DNA of 64,000 nucleotides from Vavraia culicis subsp. floridensis (GCF_000192795.1 NW_007360626.1:1-64000), one strand, 5' to 3'; counted from the first letter of the stretch, positions 41,286 to 51,480 are shown. Program-made: numbers and translations. Notes: generated from the letters alone by a model not told the origin.

Positions 41286-42126
41286 AGTATTATTAAACAG
41301 GTGAGTTATGGCTAAATTAATGTAAAAGATAGATTTTTAGCGTTCATTCAGGTGCTCTCCGCCATATTTTTATCAAAAAGAGTTGTTGAATGCTGCTTCA
41401 TCCTGAGACAGCCAAAAACAGTCAATTTGCTTAAAATTAAATGAGAACAGTCGTACTACTTTTGAGGTGGAGAGCACTTCATTATTCTTCTTAAAGAAGA
41501 ATATTTTATTGAGGAATATTCGAAGATTGTGATATAAATACCTGCAACAACAAATTTAACACAGAAACAAGGAGATATAAAACAGCGATGTTGGTGTTGG
41601 GCTTGTTAAGAGTTTTCTAAAAATATAATGCATTAAACAGAACCTGAGAAGAGGATCGCAAAAACTCAATGGGATCAATAAATGTATTTTTAGTAAAAAA
41701 CAGTGAGCAACAAAATTTAAATGAAAATGCCCATAGTTCCACCCGTTCTCACGCACATGACACTGTTGCTTGTACATTTTTGTTATTTTTTTGGTGCCGG
41801 TCAATTCGTACTGGAGTTGGGCTGACAATGAACAGGCAGATTAAATTTTTTATCTGATATACGGTTGGCATCCGAGGTACAGCATTTATCAAGTGCCGAT
41901 CCTGCTGGTCGGTTTTACCAATATAATATCCTGTCGTACTGTTTGTAGTTAATTAAAAAGTAGCTACTCTGTCACCAAATGGCAACGGATAATGTTTCAT
42001 TTTCCAATCAAAATAATACCTTGTGCCATGTTATGGTCGGCAATATCCTTCTATACCTTAACCAAGGACAGATTCTCTTTGTGTATAATTTTTCATAACA
42101 TATCGAGCCCTGATTGCCTCTAGTAA
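41286..42126. other. Intergenic between KAE1 and DENN gene
   Basis: Holds a short perfect inverted repeat at 41484-41502 and otherwise nothing recognised. Frames of 62 and 90 codons overlap antisense here and look random. Confidence 0.5.
41484..41502. repeat. Short inverted repeat 3' of KAE1
   Basis: ATTCTTCTT and AAGAAGAAT form 9-base arms around a single central A, about 200 bases after the KAE1 stop. It could fold into a hairpin in RNA only if the loop opens several pairs. Chance is plausible in AT-rich sequence. Confidence 0.4.
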
Positions 42127-44538
42127 ATGGTCCAAACTGTTTTGAATGGCGTATTTGCATACCAAACAAGAGAAAGTGAAGAAATTCAGGCAGAATATTA
42201 TGTGGAAAACATAATTATGTGGGATGTGCTTAAAGAACTGGATGAAAACTTACATTTTGTGGTAGACACAAAGAACAACGTGTGCATGTTTGATTACGTA
42301 ACAAAAGACGAAAAGAGAAATATTAAGGGAAAGTGCTATCTGGTGTACAAAACAGGTGCTAATTACAACTTTTACAGCCTGATAGAGACCAAGGATGATT
42401 ACGGAACGTTTATGCTGATCAACAAAAGAAAGTACCAGCTGATTGAGGTCAGCAACAATCAGGAAATACGAGTTATAGAGAACTGCGAAAGTTTCGAGAC
42501 ACAATTTACAGAAAGTTGTCAAGTGTCGCAGAGCGACAACACCTTGTCAAATATTTCAATCTTTTCGCGAAATTCTGAATTGATCTGTAATTCCGTAGTA
42601 TACAACGAAAATAACCTGAGCTACTACCATAGCCAAATACTCCGATATAAAAATTACGATCTTAAATGGAAAATTTGCAAAGATGAATCGCTGGAAACAA
42701 TTATTCAAAAATATGTAAATACGTTCAAGTTTAACAATCATACTCGAATAAACCATTTTTTAATGACGACAAAGAACGAGGAAAGGCATTATTGTAGTGT
42801 TTTATCGAACAGAAGCGGTCTTATCGTGGTTGTGAGTATGGCAGAGTATTATCTAAACGGTGATTATATGAGTGTCATATTGTACAACAAGTTTAACCAA
42901 GGTAAAACATATGTGTGCGAGCGACTGCTCGATACAAAGCTGTTGCAACCATGTAATATTGCCATGAAAGTATCAACCTGTTCGTTTTCATTATCAACTG
43001 AATCCTTTCTACCAAAAATTGACCTAAACTACAACTTCGTACTAAAAATACTATCGTGTTTTCTGAACGAAAGACAAATGCTTTTCTATTCAAGTAACAA
43101 AGAGAAAGTGTATAAGACAATAGTGTTCTTTATTAAGATCATAAAACCGTTCAACTACAAGTTTTTCATATCTTCAAGACTGCCAAATGAATTCCAGGAT
43201 ATTCTGAACTCACCGTTTCCGTTTGTACTAGGTGCTGACGAGAGAACAAACATGGCTATTGTTCATGTAGATCTTGATAATTACGAGATGTTTAACTTCA
43301 CCGGAGACGTCTTGCCATTTGAAAAAGAGCTCAGAAAAAAGTTTCGAATAGGTGCGCGCGAGAGCATGAGTATGAATTACCTGTCTATATTCAGGCATTA
43401 CTTTACAATAATACATAATAACTTGGATATTGCACGCGAAACGTTAATTAACAAGAATCTAAAGGATTCTCATGGAATAAGGAATTTGATTCACAAGCCC
43501 GAGACGATCAAAACAGAGATTAAATACTTAAACGATACCTTTACCGAAAGCTTTATGGAGACAAGGATTTTTAAAGACTATATCAGCGGTCGAAAGGATA
43601 ATTTGATGCTATATTATACAATACGTAGTCTATGTGATGAAGAAAACACTGATAATACGGCCTCGAACAGTTTCTTTTCGCGATCAAAATACATCTTAAA
43701 CAATTGTGTTCTGATAAGCGGGCGAGACCCGTTTATCTACAAGATATTTCTTATGTTCTGCGAAAAAGAGCCAAAAAACATCATATATAATCTTTTGATA
43801 CATCCCCAGATACTCGAGGGTATCGCTCCCGATATACTGGAACTGTATAGTTCAAACAAAAATTACAATGAGATTTGCTGGTTCATCGAATTGCTCAAGA
43901 GCAAGCACATCGAAATCACACCAGAGATGTTTAATTGTATTAATTACAGCGAGAATTGTGACAAAAGAGCCGACGACATGGTAGAGCTGCAGGACTATAA
44001 GATTTACGTCTTTGAAACGTGCAAATGCCATGAAATTTCACAAAATGTCAGAGAATACCTGCAGGCGTGTTTAACGACCGCAGATAAAACAATAACTGAG
44101 GATCGAGATGTTGATATGGACCTTCATTCTAATAAATGCCAGTACGATGAAAACAATCTGGCATCAAACGTAGCAGGTGAGCAGTACAATACGACATATA
44201 CGTATGGAAATAATCCAATAAGGAGAAATAAACGTGTTTGCAGATGCAAAACCAACTTTAATGGCATTATAGTGAAGAAAAAAAATAATTTAGTCGGCAT
44301 TTATGAGATATTTTCGCCAAAGGATCTATTCGTGTTTATAAAACGGAATCAACCGGTTAGCTTATTAGAGCTGGAACAGAATATTTTTTGGAATGTTATA
44401 ACTTATTTCCTGATTTATGATTTGCCAATAAATTTTAAGAACACCAGCAACGAAGAATGTGAACTAATAATTGAGGAGAACAATGAAAAAAGATGTTTTA
44501 ATTTACTGAAATTGCCACAAATAAAGTTTATTAATTAA
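42127..44538 (+). CDS. DENN-domain protein
   Basis: An 803-residue protein. The central DENN core (about 297-388) shows the family pattern: ILSCFLNERQMLFYSS, a KTIVFFIKIIKPFNYKFF helix-strand, LP.EFQDILNSPFPFVLGA and then VHVDLDN. A downstream dDENN-like helix (about 471-491, FMETRIFKDYISGRKD) follows. The N-terminal 200 residues are beta-rich and could be a divergent uDENN (longin) module. DENN proteins are guanine-nucleotide exchange factors for Rab GTPases in membrane traffic. The C-terminal 250 residues are helical, with a basic Cys-containing patch, and I do not recognise them. ATG 42127 has GCCC about 20 bases upstream. Subfamily unknown. Confidence 0.75.
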   Translation: MVQTVLNGVFAYQTRESEEIQAEYYVENIIMWDVLKELDENLHFVVDTKNNVCMFDYVTKDEKRNIKGKCYLVYKTGANYNFYSLIETKDDYGTFMLINKRKYQLIEVSNNQEIRVIENCESFETQFTESCQVSQSDNTLSNISIFSRNSELICNSVVYNENNLSYYHSQILRYKNYDLKWKICKDESLETIIQKYVNTFKFNNHTRINHFLMTTKNEERHYCSVLSNRSGLIVVVSMAEYYLNGDYMSVILYNKFNQGKTYVCERLLDTKLLQPCNIAMKVSTCSFSLSTESFLPKIDLNYNFVLKILSCFLNERQMLFYSSNKEKVYKTIVFFIKIIKPFNYKFFISSRLPNEFQDILNSPFPFVLGADERTNMAIVHVDLDNYEMFNFTGDVLPFEKELRKKFRIGARESMSMNYLSIFRHYFTIIHNNLDIARETLINKNLKDSHGIRNLIHKPETIKTEIKYLNDTFTESFMETRIFKDYISGRKDNLMLYYTIRSLCDEENTDNTASNSFFSRSKYILNNCVLISGRDPFIYKIFLMFCEKEPKNIIYNLLIHPQILEGIAPDILELYSSNKNYNEICWFIELLKSKHIEITPEMFNCINYSENCDKRADDMVELQDYKIYVFETCKCHEISQNVREYLQACLTTADKTITEDRDVDMDLHSNKCQYDENNLASNVAGEQYNTTYTYGNNPIRRNKRVCRCKTNFNGIIVKKKNNLVGIYEIFSPKDLFVFIKRNQPVSLLELEQNIFWNVITYFLIYDLPINFKNTSNEECELIIEENNEKRCFNLLKLPQIKFIN

Positions 44539-44587
44539 AAAGTAATTAATATGAACCAAGCTGTTGAACAATGTTGTTTGAGATCCT

Positions 44588-44779
44588 TCAGTTGTTTTCT
44601 TCCATCCATTTCATCCTCCTAACTTCGCCGAAACACTTTTTGTCTTCCTCCAGTTCCAAGACAACCAACTGCTTTCTCTTTTCCTTTTCTTCTTCCTTCA
44701 TTTTATAGTCCTGTATTTTACATTGTAACTCAAATCTTGTCGGATGCCACGATTTCTTACAGTTTATGTTTTTGGCCAT
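44588..44779 (-). CDS. CWC25: CWC25 core / CIR_N-domain spliceosome protein
   Basis: A 63-residue protein beginning MAKNINCKKSWHPTRFELQ, which matches the conserved N-terminus of Cwc25 and related CIR_N proteins (NLKKSWHP, then a charged helix). In yeast Cwc25 (179 residues) this N-terminal segment enters the spliceosome active site at the branch helix and is required for the first catalytic step. The remainder here is one Lys/Glu-rich helix. A longer frame adds an apparent hydrophobic leader, but the ATG at 44779 is immediately preceded by CCCC and starts the conserved domain. Retention agrees with the intron in eS27. It could alternatively be another CIR_N protein. Confidence 0.75.
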   Translation of the reverse strand: MAKNINCKKSWHPTRFELQCKIQDYKMKEEEKEKRKQLVVLELEEDKKCFGEVRRMKWMEENN

Positions 44780-44783
44780 GGGG

Positions 44784-45486
44784 TCGGGAGATAAGAACGA
44801 TATTAAAAATATGAAGATTGTTGTTAATATGAGCTTATTAAGTGAAAATGTTTGAAACATTCTATAAATAATCGATAAAGCGTGTTTATTACATATTTTA
44901 AATGAGCCATCGACATATCTGTGTAATAAGAAAAATTAGTATGCATAGGTTTTATGCATGAAGTATTTTATTGTTTGTGGATATTAAGCGGTGCTGTGTA
45001 TCATTTTATTCCATAATAGCACAGCATCTAGTGATGATGTGAACAACTGGTATTTTAGTGTTGGTGCGAGAAATAAAGTAATTCGCTGTTTAGAACATTT
45101 TTCTATGACAAATGTGATTGCAGTGTTATACTGTGATTATTTGGATGTAATAGTTTTACGGTAAGAGCCTAATAAACAAAATATGTTGAAATGCGAGAAA
45201 GTTTTTTGTAATAAAAAACTTTTTAGCGGAATGTTCAAGAAAAAGACCATGTTTGTACTTTATAAGCATGATTCTAAGATATTAGCATTACTACCGGTTC
45301 TCTTCTTGTTGTATGGGAGATTTCTCGGTGTGATTGCAGGTAAAGGATGATAATTAATGATTCATACTGTAATTACCATAAAAAACATGTGATAAATCTG
45401 CAAAAGTATCCAAAATATGTGAGTACCTTGAATTTTATTATAAAATAAGCTAAACGCTACCAAACATGGAATTGTACATGAACCAA
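44784..45486. other. Intergenic between CWC25 and SHMT copy A
   Basis: AT-rich, no coding frame above chance, and no RNA recognised. Confidence 0.5.
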
Positions 45487-46866
45487 CTAGCAATTCATCC
45501 TACAAAACAAATTTAATCCTGGCACTGGATATGGTTTTGCCAGTTCTATTATTTTGTTTCGTAGTTCGGTAAACCATTTATCATCCTTTACCCGTTTTTT
45601 GATCTCATCCACGTTTGTTAATTCAAAGTTACCGACTCGCTCAACGATATTAACCAAAAATAAGGCAACTTGAGCGCACTCCTTTTCCTTAAATCCACGT
45701 ATTGTGATGGATACAGTGCTTACTCTCACCCCACTGGGATGAAGCGCGCTTGTATCGCCTGGCCATGGATTTTTATTAACAGAAATATTTACGAAATTAC
45801 AAATCCATTCAAAAAGGGCAGCATCCAATGTCAGGACACGGCCTTTGAACTCAATGGAACGCATATCTAACATAGCCAGATGATTGACAGTACCGCCTGT
45901 TAGAAGTTGCATACCATTCTCACGAAAAATTTTACACATAGATTGCATATTTTTTAGGACCTGTGCAACAAAAGCTTTGTACTCGCCAGCCTGTGTGAGT
46001 TTGAGGGCGGCAGCTATCCCAGCAACGGTCTGGTAGTGTATGCTCTTCTGAAATCCTGGAGATATGCTTTGATTGATCAGGTTTTCAATATCCACTCCAT
46101 TTTTATTTTTCCTGTAGTAAACTATCGCTGCCTTTGGACCTCTTAGCATCTTCTGCACCGTGGTTATCGCTATATCACAGTATTCGAAAGGGTTGTTCAT
46201 CATTCCACAAGCAATCATCGCAGATACGTGCGATATATCAGCCATCAAGTAAGCATTGTTCTGATCAGCAATCTCTCGCATCCTTTTGTAGTCGAAATCT
46301 CCCGGATATGCCGAAGCGCCACCTATAAGAAGTTGAACTTTGTTTTTCACAAAATCCTTTCGCATTTTTTCGTAGTCAATACGACCATCATCCTTCAACC
46401 CGTAGAAACAGCTCTCAAAGTATTCGGATGATGCCGACACTGTTCGTTGTTCGGTTTTAAACCCATGACTAAAATGTCCTCCACAAAACAAATCCATACC
46501 CATGAGTCTGCCTTTCTGACCAAGAAGAGCATTGTAAATCTCAAAATTAGCAACTGTGCCCGAGTACGGCCGCACATTTACTCCCCATACATTCTTGTCC
46601 AGGTTGAAGAAGCGAAGGGCCCGTTCTCGACAAAGGTCTTCTATTTTATTGACAACGTTACCTCTGTTGCCGACATTCTCGTCTATTTTTCCCTTTCCGT
46701 AGCTATTGTGCAGTAATGAAGCGGATGCCTGTAACACAGGAACGCTTACGTAACTTTCGCTTGCAACCAGCTCAACAAATTCATTCTGTCTTATATTTTC
46801 AGCTGCTATAAGTTTGTATAGTGCTGGATCAACATCTTTCATGTTCTTGTAAGCCGGATCGAACAT
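45487..46866 (-). CDS. Serine hydroxymethyltransferase paralogue, degenerate (copy A)
   Basis: A 459-residue SHMT-family protein, collinear without gaps with the copy at 52264-53643. It keeps the fold signatures (ELVASESYVS, PYSG..ANFEIYNAL, GGHFSHGF, MADISHVSAM) and the PLP-binding lysine (Lys239). Several otherwise conserved active-site segments are lost. RYYGG (64-68) is replaced by NVGNR. The GGPHN of the QGGPHN loop (274-278) reads KSIHY. The SAYPRD Arg189 is Gly. RVGT reads RVST. The reading frame is intact, so it is not a simple pseudogene. It may be catalytically dead, regulatory, a heteromer partner, or have changed substrate. The ATG has CCCC just upstream. Confidence 0.9.
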   Translation of the reverse strand: MFDPAYKNMKDVDPALYKLIAAENIRQNEFVELVASESYVSVPVLQASASLLHNSYGKGKIDENVGNRGNVVNKIEDLCRERALRFFNLDKNVWGVNVRPYSGTVANFEIYNALLGQKGRLMGMDLFCGGHFSHGFKTEQRTVSASSEYFESCFYGLKDDGRIDYEKMRKDFVKNKVQLLIGGASAYPGDFDYKRMREIADQNNAYLMADISHVSAMIACGMMNNPFEYCDIAITTVQKMLRGPKAAIVYYRKNKNGVDIENLINQSISPGFQKSIHYQTVAGIAAALKLTQAGEYKAFVAQVLKNMQSMCKIFRENGMQLLTGGTVNHLAMLDMRSIEFKGRVLTLDAALFEWICNFVNISVNKNPWPGDTSALHPSGVRVSTVSITIRGFKEKECAQVALFLVNIVERVGNFELTNVDEIKKRVKDDKWFTELRNKIIELAKPYPVPGLNLFCRMNC

Positions 46867-47064
46867 AGGGGTGCTAACGTTGCGAAGTTATCTAGCAAAT
46901 AATTTTAGACATATCCGTGAACAAGGATCGAGCTTCGCGGAACAGACAGAGTATTAAGTCAGTAAATGGTAGTTTTTTTCTTAGGATGATGTTCTAAAGC
47001 TCGAAATTAAGATTGCTGTTTAAGGAGCATATTTTACTTGATTTTGACATGAGAGCAATATTTG
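46867..47064. other. Short spacer
   Basis: Contains the SHMT copy A start signal. Nothing else is seen. Confidence 0.5.
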
Positions 47065-47274
47065 TTAAAAACACTTCAATGATAAACATGAGTAGAACAA
47101 ATACCAGCAATCTAGTATTGTGAAAGCATCATAACCGTTTTTGCGGTATTGAATACAAACTATAAAGCAATTATAAGGTAGTGCCTGGCATTTTGAAGTT
47201 AGGTTATATTTCATCTTTCCAATAGCTCTATTTAACACCTTCTCCACACATTTATTCTCTAAACTGCATTTCAT
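47065..47274 (-). CDS. Candidate cysteine-rich small protein, 69 residues
   Basis: A small ORF with eight cysteines (residues 3, 9, 29, 36, 40, 56, 63, 68), a basic N-terminal half and an aromatic/hydrophobic C-terminal third. The spacing does not fit a twin CX9C protein or a classical zinc finger that I recognise. Support comes from the start: ATCCCT directly precedes the ATG, the same arrangement as at confident genes. It lies about 200 bases upstream of SHMT copy A on the same strand. It could be a secreted or metal-binding peptide, or a chance frame. Confidence 0.4.
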   Translation of the reverse strand: MKCSLENKCVEKVLNRAIGKMKYNLTSKCQALPYNCFIVCIQYRKNGYDAFTILDCWYLFYSCLSLKCF

Positions 47275-47690
47275 AGGGATCTACCCCTCATAGCCTTCAC
47301 CATTGGCACCAATAACCATTTCTACACAATCCTACTTGGAATTGCAAACCAACCTATGAAGTCTTCCAAAGAATGGTAGTTATTCTTGGTTACCGTCGGC
47401 CCTTGTTAAATGCCCAGCATCTCTGATCTATTCCGCTATTTAACTCCTTCTACTGTGAGTTCGCACTTCTTATCCCTTGAGCGTACCACATCAGCTTTAC
47501 ACAGGGTACTATTCTAACTAATATAGATACGGCCCTGACCAGGTCATCAATCAATAAATACTCATTAGAGTGTTGCTCTAATAAATTTCTACATGCTAAA
47601 ACATCAATCGTTCTCAATAGCCATACATCGTAACTTCTTAACCTTTGTTTTGGAAGTTGATTCTAATGTCGATGGGTAGTTTCACCCTTA
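47275..47690. other. Divergent intergenic region
   Basis: Upstream of the cysteine-rich ORF (minus) and the gamma-tubulin-complex gene (plus). No further gene was recognised. Confidence 0.5.
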
Positions 47691-49466
47691 ATGTTTAATC
47701 TCACCGAAAAACTATTCTTTAAGAAGATAACAGGGCAAAGTAACCAATTGCCGGCCAGTGATGCAGCGTTGGAGCGAGCCGTACTCGATGATACGTTCTT
47801 TTTTCTGTGTGGAGTTAATACATGCAACATAAAGTACCACGATGACACGGACATCCTTGTAAATCCTGCGTACACAAACGCGAACGTCCTAAAAGCAATC
47901 AGGAAGCTCGGCTTGCAGGTAAAGTCGTTTGAAAAATATGTTTTTGAGAATGAGTACTGTAGTGATTCGCTTAAGCGCATTCTATCCGATGCAATAGAAA
48001 GGAAACTCGATCAGTTTCGGCTCTTTCTTGTTTCACATAGGGGGAAGGTGCAAAGCATCGAGGATCTTTTGGTAAAGCTATCCGATCATATTGACCTGTT
48101 CAATGAAATAGAGCGAATTGTTGGTATAGTACACGAAAAAAATGGTGATGAGATAATAAATGTCATAAAAGAGCGAAAAGACAAAATGGTGCACTTTAAT
48201 GCTTTCTACGATAATCTCATACAGAGATTTGCGTTCGATATTAACCAGAGAATCAACCTATTCGTTTGTTATGGAATCATTAAGGTACCTTTTTTCATGG
48301 TGAAGGAGAACGACACGTTCAATTTTGACGAGAAATTCTTTACTAATAAGTTCTTTTTGGAGAATGGCCATGTTCCCTTCTACCTCAGAAGCAGCAAACT
48401 TGTTCTTGAGTGCGGTTTGTACAGCAGTCTAATAAGGACAATAAAGGCATCGGCAGAGAACCAGGGAAAGAGGTTGAACTTACACCACGATTTCTATGAC
48501 ATGATGCACGATATACCCTTTATCGATAAAACGATGAAAAGCGACGCGAAACACACGGATGACCGGGTTAATCCAGGAAGTGGAGATGGCAATAGACCAG
48601 AAAATGACGGTTCGCACTATAACTATGAGATGCTTTCGGTAAATCTACCCTACGAATATATCATGAGACAGCACAGCTATAAATACAAAATGTTAAACGA
48701 TTTATGTCTGAAATACCTCAGCGATGAGTGGACAAATATGAAAAACTACATATTTTTGATGGACAGTGCCTTTTTTACCGATGTGCTGAGTGAGATCAAC
48801 GAGAACATACTGGACAAATCAAAGAAGAACGTTTTAAAGATTAACAGAATAATCAGTAACCATAGCATTTCATTCTACATTTCAAAAAATAGTATTATTA
48901 CGATAATCAGCAAAATCTTGAATCTAGAATTGAACTACGATTTCGACGAAGAGTTATGCATACTGGATGGTCTTTCGATCGAGTACAAGCCAAATAACAT
49001 TTTCCGATTATTTTTTTCGAAAAAGAACATCGATGAACTCGAGCTCATTTTCAGGATGCTGTTCACGCTATTTGTTATTAATTTCAGCATCGTAAGGGAA
49101 GACCGCAATATTTTCAGCAACCTGATTCTAGCTTTAAATAACTTTCTAGTGTCCTCATTTTACACTAACAATATCCTGAGAGAAATTTTGAACACAAAGG
49201 TCTATGATTTAAACTCGTATATTGGCAAAGTTAATGAAATTATAAAAATTTCGCTCCGTGATCTTTATATCACGTCTTATAATGTGTTCAAAATACTCGG
49301 TGCATATTTCGTTTTGTGCTTTAAATACATCAAATACAAGAAGGAGGACCGTGAAGAGTTGAAAAAAATCATTCTTGACTTGAATACTGCGATAGATAAC
49401 GAAAATTACAACATATTTCTCGCAAATTTACTGTACAGGATGAAGAAACACATTACAAACGAATAA
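47691..49466 (+). CDS. Gamma-tubulin complex component (Spc97/Spc98 family)
   Basis: A 591-residue protein with the two-part plan of GCP proteins. The N-terminal half has helical bundles including FRLFLVSHRGKVQSIEDLLV and VPFYLRSSKLVLECGLYSSL, which match GRIP1 patterns. A charged linker (about 285-310) comes next. The C-terminal half (GRIP2) begins NLPYEYIMRQHSYKYKMLND and has a YIFLMDSAFFTDVL segment like the family ..fLl..gdFf..f motif. GCPs nucleate microtubules at the spindle pole plaque. It is far smaller than yeast Spc97/98 (about 820-850), close to the minimal core. I cannot decide between GCP2 and GCP3. TTTCACCC lies just before the ATG. Confidence 0.75.
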   Translation: MFNLTEKLFFKKITGQSNQLPASDAALERAVLDDTFFFLCGVNTCNIKYHDDTDILVNPAYTNANVLKAIRKLGLQVKSFEKYVFENEYCSDSLKRILSDAIERKLDQFRLFLVSHRGKVQSIEDLLVKLSDHIDLFNEIERIVGIVHEKNGDEIINVIKERKDKMVHFNAFYDNLIQRFAFDINQRINLFVCYGIIKVPFFMVKENDTFNFDEKFFTNKFFLENGHVPFYLRSSKLVLECGLYSSLIRTIKASAENQGKRLNLHHDFYDMMHDIPFIDKTMKSDAKHTDDRVNPGSGDGNRPENDGSHYNYEMLSVNLPYEYIMRQHSYKYKMLNDLCLKYLSDEWTNMKNYIFLMDSAFFTDVLSEINENILDKSKKNVLKINRIISNHSISFYISKNSIITIISKILNLELNYDFDEELCILDGLSIEYKPNNIFRLFFSKKNIDELELIFRMLFTLFVINFSIVREDRNIFSNLILALNNFLVSSFYTNNILREILNTKVYDLNSYIGKVNEIIKISLRDLYITSYNVFKILGAYFVLCFKYIKYKKEDREELKKIILDLNTAIDNENYNIFLANLLYRMKKHITNE

Positions 49467-49927
49467 ATGATCTGTGTGCCTATTGAGCAAGCATATTTGA
49501 ATAAATTCATCGCTTTCTTTCCATACTGTGATCAAACGATGGCTCATTTGTTATACAGCATGTCGCTAATTTGTAAACGATAGCCTTCATTTTTGTTTAT
49601 TCAAGCAGTACCAACTCTATTATTACACTCGTCTGCACGTGCTTAAAGCGAATAGCGTATTGTTGTAATCTCTTTTCCATTCCTGTATATTTGTACGGTT
49701 TGGCAGACACCGATTGTGTCTTAGTCTTTGTGATCCCAGATCATGCAACATTTTCTAGATCAAATATTTTATAAAATGCACAAACTGCCACAACTCTAAC
49801 GCTTAAAGTTGTTCACATTTTAATTTTTTTGTCGTGGCTATTTGCGATTTTTGACCGGTCGTATGAAACGAATAAAGTGGTTTAAACGATCAAATTAATG
49901 GACAAGAATGCAATTATGTACAATTTA
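49467..49927. other. Intergenic, nothing firm
   Basis: AT-rich spacer after the gamma-tubulin-complex gene. An 18-codon frame near 49743 follows a CCC tract, but no gene is supported. Confidence 0.45.
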
Positions 49928-50164
49928 TCACATATATGTCTTTGTTAGTGGTGTCATTGACAAGTATGCTTGGGTTTGTGCATTTTCATCGAACAGAAAG
50001 CGTATCAAAACAAACTTGCTTTTGTAAAAAAAGTTTTTCAAAATAGTGTGAATACTCACCGAGGAAAGTTGGTATAAACACTCAATTTCAACGAACTCGT
50101 AATGTGCGCTCAGATGCAAGCACGTATTAATATCATAAAATGTGTAATCTTTGTTGTATTTCAT
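49928..50164 (-). CDS. Hypothetical 78-residue protein, uncertain
   Basis: I do not recognise it. Composition is protein-like (balanced Lys, Asp, Glu, Asn and aromatics) without a membrane segment. It lies 50 bases downstream of FEN1 on the same strand, and AAATTTACC occurs between the two about 35 bases before the ATG, a partial form of the start signal. A GGTGAGT inside the frame could be a splice donor, but no clear branch and acceptor follow. Alternatively a chance frame. Confidence 0.33.
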   Translation of the reverse strand: MKYNKDYTFYDINTCLHLSAHYEFVEIECLYQLSSVSIHTILKNFFYKSKFVLIRFLFDENAQTQAYLSMTPLTKTYM

Positions 50165-50214
50165 AATTTTTTATATCAGCAAAGGAGTATACGTGCATAC
50201 GGTAAATTTAACAT

Positions 50215-51222
50215 TTATTTTGCTCTTTTCTTAAACATATCACTCAATCTACTCTGTTCTCTCTTATTTCTGCACTTCTCGTACCTGTCCAGCCCATTAT
50301 TGATTCTCCGCTCATCAAAGTTTTTTTCTTTAAGAAACTCGAACACTCTGCTACGATCGTATTTTTGCCAATCAATACCAACAAATCCAACATCCACATT
50401 ATTTTTCATACTTAAAAACGTTTCTCTCGCCTTCTCATACTCATAATCCGTAATATCCAATTCTTTCACGATGTTCTCGATGTTTCCATGCCTTCTTATC
50501 AATGTTTCAGCTTTCATAGGACCTATTCCTTTGATAGTTCCTGCGTAATCACATCCGAGGAGAATGCAAAGGTCCATGAACGCGCTAAATTCTAATTTCA
50601 TGTCTCTGAGAATTTCATCGAGTCTGTATTCAGCCACAGTATCTTTCACAAAATTTTTTAAAAGCACAGGCGCCCTGAAACACAGGGCATCCATGTCTTC
50701 GGTGCACACATAGTCAACTATTCCCTTCCGACACAGTGTTGCACAGAAGGCCTCTGCCTCATTCTCTGATATTGTATACGTAACCCCCATTGCATCCAGG
50801 AGCAATTTAATCTCGTCTGTATGCTCCTTTCCTATCTTAAGTTTTCGCTTGTCATACTTTTCCATTTCTACCTTGTCCATTTGTTCCTCTGCCTCTGAGT
50901 ACTTTTCGGCCGCGTTCTTTCTGCGCTCATTCCTCCGAGCGATTTCTTCGCTCTTCACCTGAGGTGGCTTACCATCGAAAACGAACAGCGGTTTGATACC
51001 GATTTCCGCTAAATTTATGATTTTGTAGAAGAAGCCACTGATATGAGACGTGCTTGTGCTGTTATATGCCAACTGTGCTCCATCTGAACGTATAGCGATC
51101 AAGTACTGGTATGTAAGAAGACTTGCATCAAATGCCATTTTTTTGGTTCGATAAAACGAAAGTGGGTGCTCGATTGGCCGGTAATACTTTTTTATGATCT
51201 TCGTTAGGTTGTGAATTCCCAT
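50215..51222 (-). CDS. FEN1: FEN1/RAD27 flap endonuclease
   Basis: A 335-residue structure-specific nuclease that removes 5' flaps in Okazaki-fragment maturation and long-patch base excision repair. It begins MGIHNLTKII, which keeps the buried N-terminal Gly. The metal-binding acids are present in MAFDAS (Asp32), FVFDGKPP, ENEAEAFCA and TEDMDALC. The helix-hairpin-helix segment GCDYAGTIKGIGPMKAETLI is intact. The tail ends with QSRLSDMF, a slightly degenerate PCNA-binding box, a few residues from the C-terminus, so the usual long basic tail is missing. The ATG has CCC about 5 bases upstream. Confidence 0.97.
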   Translation of the reverse strand: MGIHNLTKIIKKYYRPIEHPLSFYRTKKMAFDASLLTYQYLIAIRSDGAQLAYNSTSTSHISGFFYKIINLAEIGIKPLFVFDGKPPQVKSEEIARRNERRKNAAEKYSEAEEQMDKVEMEKYDKRKLKIGKEHTDEIKLLLDAMGVTYTISENEAEAFCATLCRKGIVDYVCTEDMDALCFRAPVLLKNFVKDTVAEYRLDEILRDMKLEFSAFMDLCILLGCDYAGTIKGIGPMKAETLIRRHGNIENIVKELDITDYEYEKARETFLSMKNNVDVGFVGIDWQKYDRSRVFEFLKEKNFDERRINNGLDRYEKCRNKREQSRLSDMFKKRAK

Positions 51223-51480
51223 AGCAGGGTTCGCGACGAATAAATTATATCAGAACATGAACCTGCCTAGATGTCACTACGTTTATTGCACCAACTAGAG
51301 AACAGCTCCTGCCCATTCTATTAGCCTGTGTAATGAAGAAAGTTACAGCGCTTTCAAGTCGTTAAGATCAACAGCAAAGTAATCCTCGTTACCTGGGATA
51401 CAAGCGGCCTATCTCTATGTTGTAGCAAGAACACGATTGCCATAAATTGTTTAATTAAATGTAAGTAATACCAGGTCTAC

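Noticed and set aside
50030..50070. GGTGAGT in the 78-residue ORF as a splice donor
   Set aside because: No branch-like TAAY next to an AG follows at the spacing seen in eS27.
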